Source: an uncultured Succinatimonas sp. (GTDB lineage: Bacteria; Pseudomonadota; Gammaproteobacteria; Enterobacterales; Succinivibrionaceae). Taken from it: DNA of 25,851 nucleotides. Positions 25,666 through 25,851 of the stretch are shown in pieces. The position numbers were made by a program, and so were the translations under genes. Under the pieces are notes generated by a model that made no database searches, was not told the origin of the DNA, and saw only the letters and a program-made list of their open reading frames with translations. How positions within the stretch are numbered: the stretch's first letter is position 1; the number at the start of each line of letters is the position of its first letter. The stretch is from positions 1 through 25,851 of the forward strand of contig USBR01000014.1 in the NCBI GenBank assembly GCA_900552905.1, given 5' to 3'.

Positions 25666-25789
25666 TTTTTTTTATTAAGTCTCAATAAACGCGTTTAGTA
25701 TACTCCTTGTGTTTGTTTGCTCCCACTATATTATTTTCTTTGATATCAAATAATAAACCTTTTGAAAGGTCAGATTACATCTAAAAATG
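25666..25789 (-). promoter_or_regulatory. Palindrome-rich upstream region of the exported protein gene
   Basis: Three inverted repeats lie in this spacer: TAAACGCGTTTA (25686-25697, perfect), TTTGATATCAAA (25739-25750, perfect) and ACCTTT-TG-AAAGGT (25757-25770). A -10-like TATAGT on the minus strand (25730-25725) has only a weak -35 (TTATTT, 25753-25748), and the second palindrome lies between them. This placement fits repressor or activator control. AAGGAG at 25708-25703 is too far from the start to serve it. Confidence 0.4.
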
Positions 25790-25813
25790 AAAAAAACCGG
25801 CAAATTTTGCCGG
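25790..25813 (-). terminator. Terminator of the gene beyond the right edge
   Basis: On the minus strand CCGGCAA and TTGCCGG (25813-25797) form a 7-bp stem with a 3-nt loop, followed by seven T (25796-25790). It ends transcription coming from the right and separates that gene from the exported protein gene. Confidence 0.85.
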
Positions 25814-25836
25814 GCTTTCATCAGTAAGCTTTGATC

Positions 25837-25851
25837 TTAACCACCAAAGTT
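25837..25851 (-). CDS. Possible 3' end of an off-window gene
   Basis: The last bases read Asn-Phe-Gly-Gly-stop on the minus strand, 23 nt before a good terminator. Another frame also stops before the hairpin (TGA at 25823-25821, ending KIKAY), so the frame is not settled. A gene end here is likely because of the terminator, but nothing can be said about its function. Confidence 0.3.
   Translation of the reverse strand, partial: NFGG

Noticed and set aside
25739..25750. FNR site at TTTGATATCAAA
   Set aside because: The FNR consensus needs four bases between TTGAT and ATCAA; here the halves are fused without a spacer.

Overview
The window is a gammaproteobacterial chromosomal segment with no sign of phage, transposon or CRISPR sequence. 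It is built around the conserved rpsB-to-tilS gene cluster. Gene content, protein lengths close to E. coli, TTA-rich leucine codons, A/T-rich spacers and an unfamiliar secreted protein suggest a host-associated gammaproteobacterium, perhaps Succinivibrionaceae or a neighbour in Aeromonadales. That placement is an inference, because no rRNA gene is present.

Layout. (1) 1-457 holds a terminator from an off-window transcript, a short RNA-like element with its own terminator, and the gnd promoter region. (2) 458-1867 (+) is gnd. (3) 1868-2190 holds a second copy of the RNA-like element. (4) 2191-19063 (-) is a 17-gene cluster read rpsB, tsf, pyrH, frr, uppS, cdsA, dxr, rseP, bamA, skp, lpxD, fabZ, lpxA, lpxB, rnhB, accA, tilS. 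Most spacers are under 50 nt and several genes overlap. (5) 19064-19443 is a divergent control region with a structured rpsB leader. (6) 19444-23767 (+) is map-glnD-dapD, ending in a strong terminator. (7) 23806-25665 (-) is a convergent gene for an unrecognised exported protein of 619 residues with eight cysteines. (8) 25666-25851 holds three palindromes, a terminator for an upstream gene, and possibly the last codons of that gene.

How the genes work together. The large cluster joins translation (S2, EF-Ts, ribosome recycling factor, TilS) with envelope building: undecaprenyl diphosphate (Dxr, UppS), CDP-diacylglycerol (CdsA), the sigma-E protease RseP, outer-membrane protein assembly (BamA, Skp), lipid A (LpxD, LpxA, LpxB) and fatty acid supply (FabZ, AccA). 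The map-glnD-dapD unit joins N-terminal methionine removal, nitrogen sensing and lysine/diaminopimelate synthesis, in the arrangement known from E. coli.

The most noteworthy points are the paired RNA-like elements flanking gnd with an identically spaced core, the missing dnaE between rnhB and accA, a non-canonical cofactor loop in Gnd, and the disulfide-patterned exported protein with its palindrome-rich upstream region.
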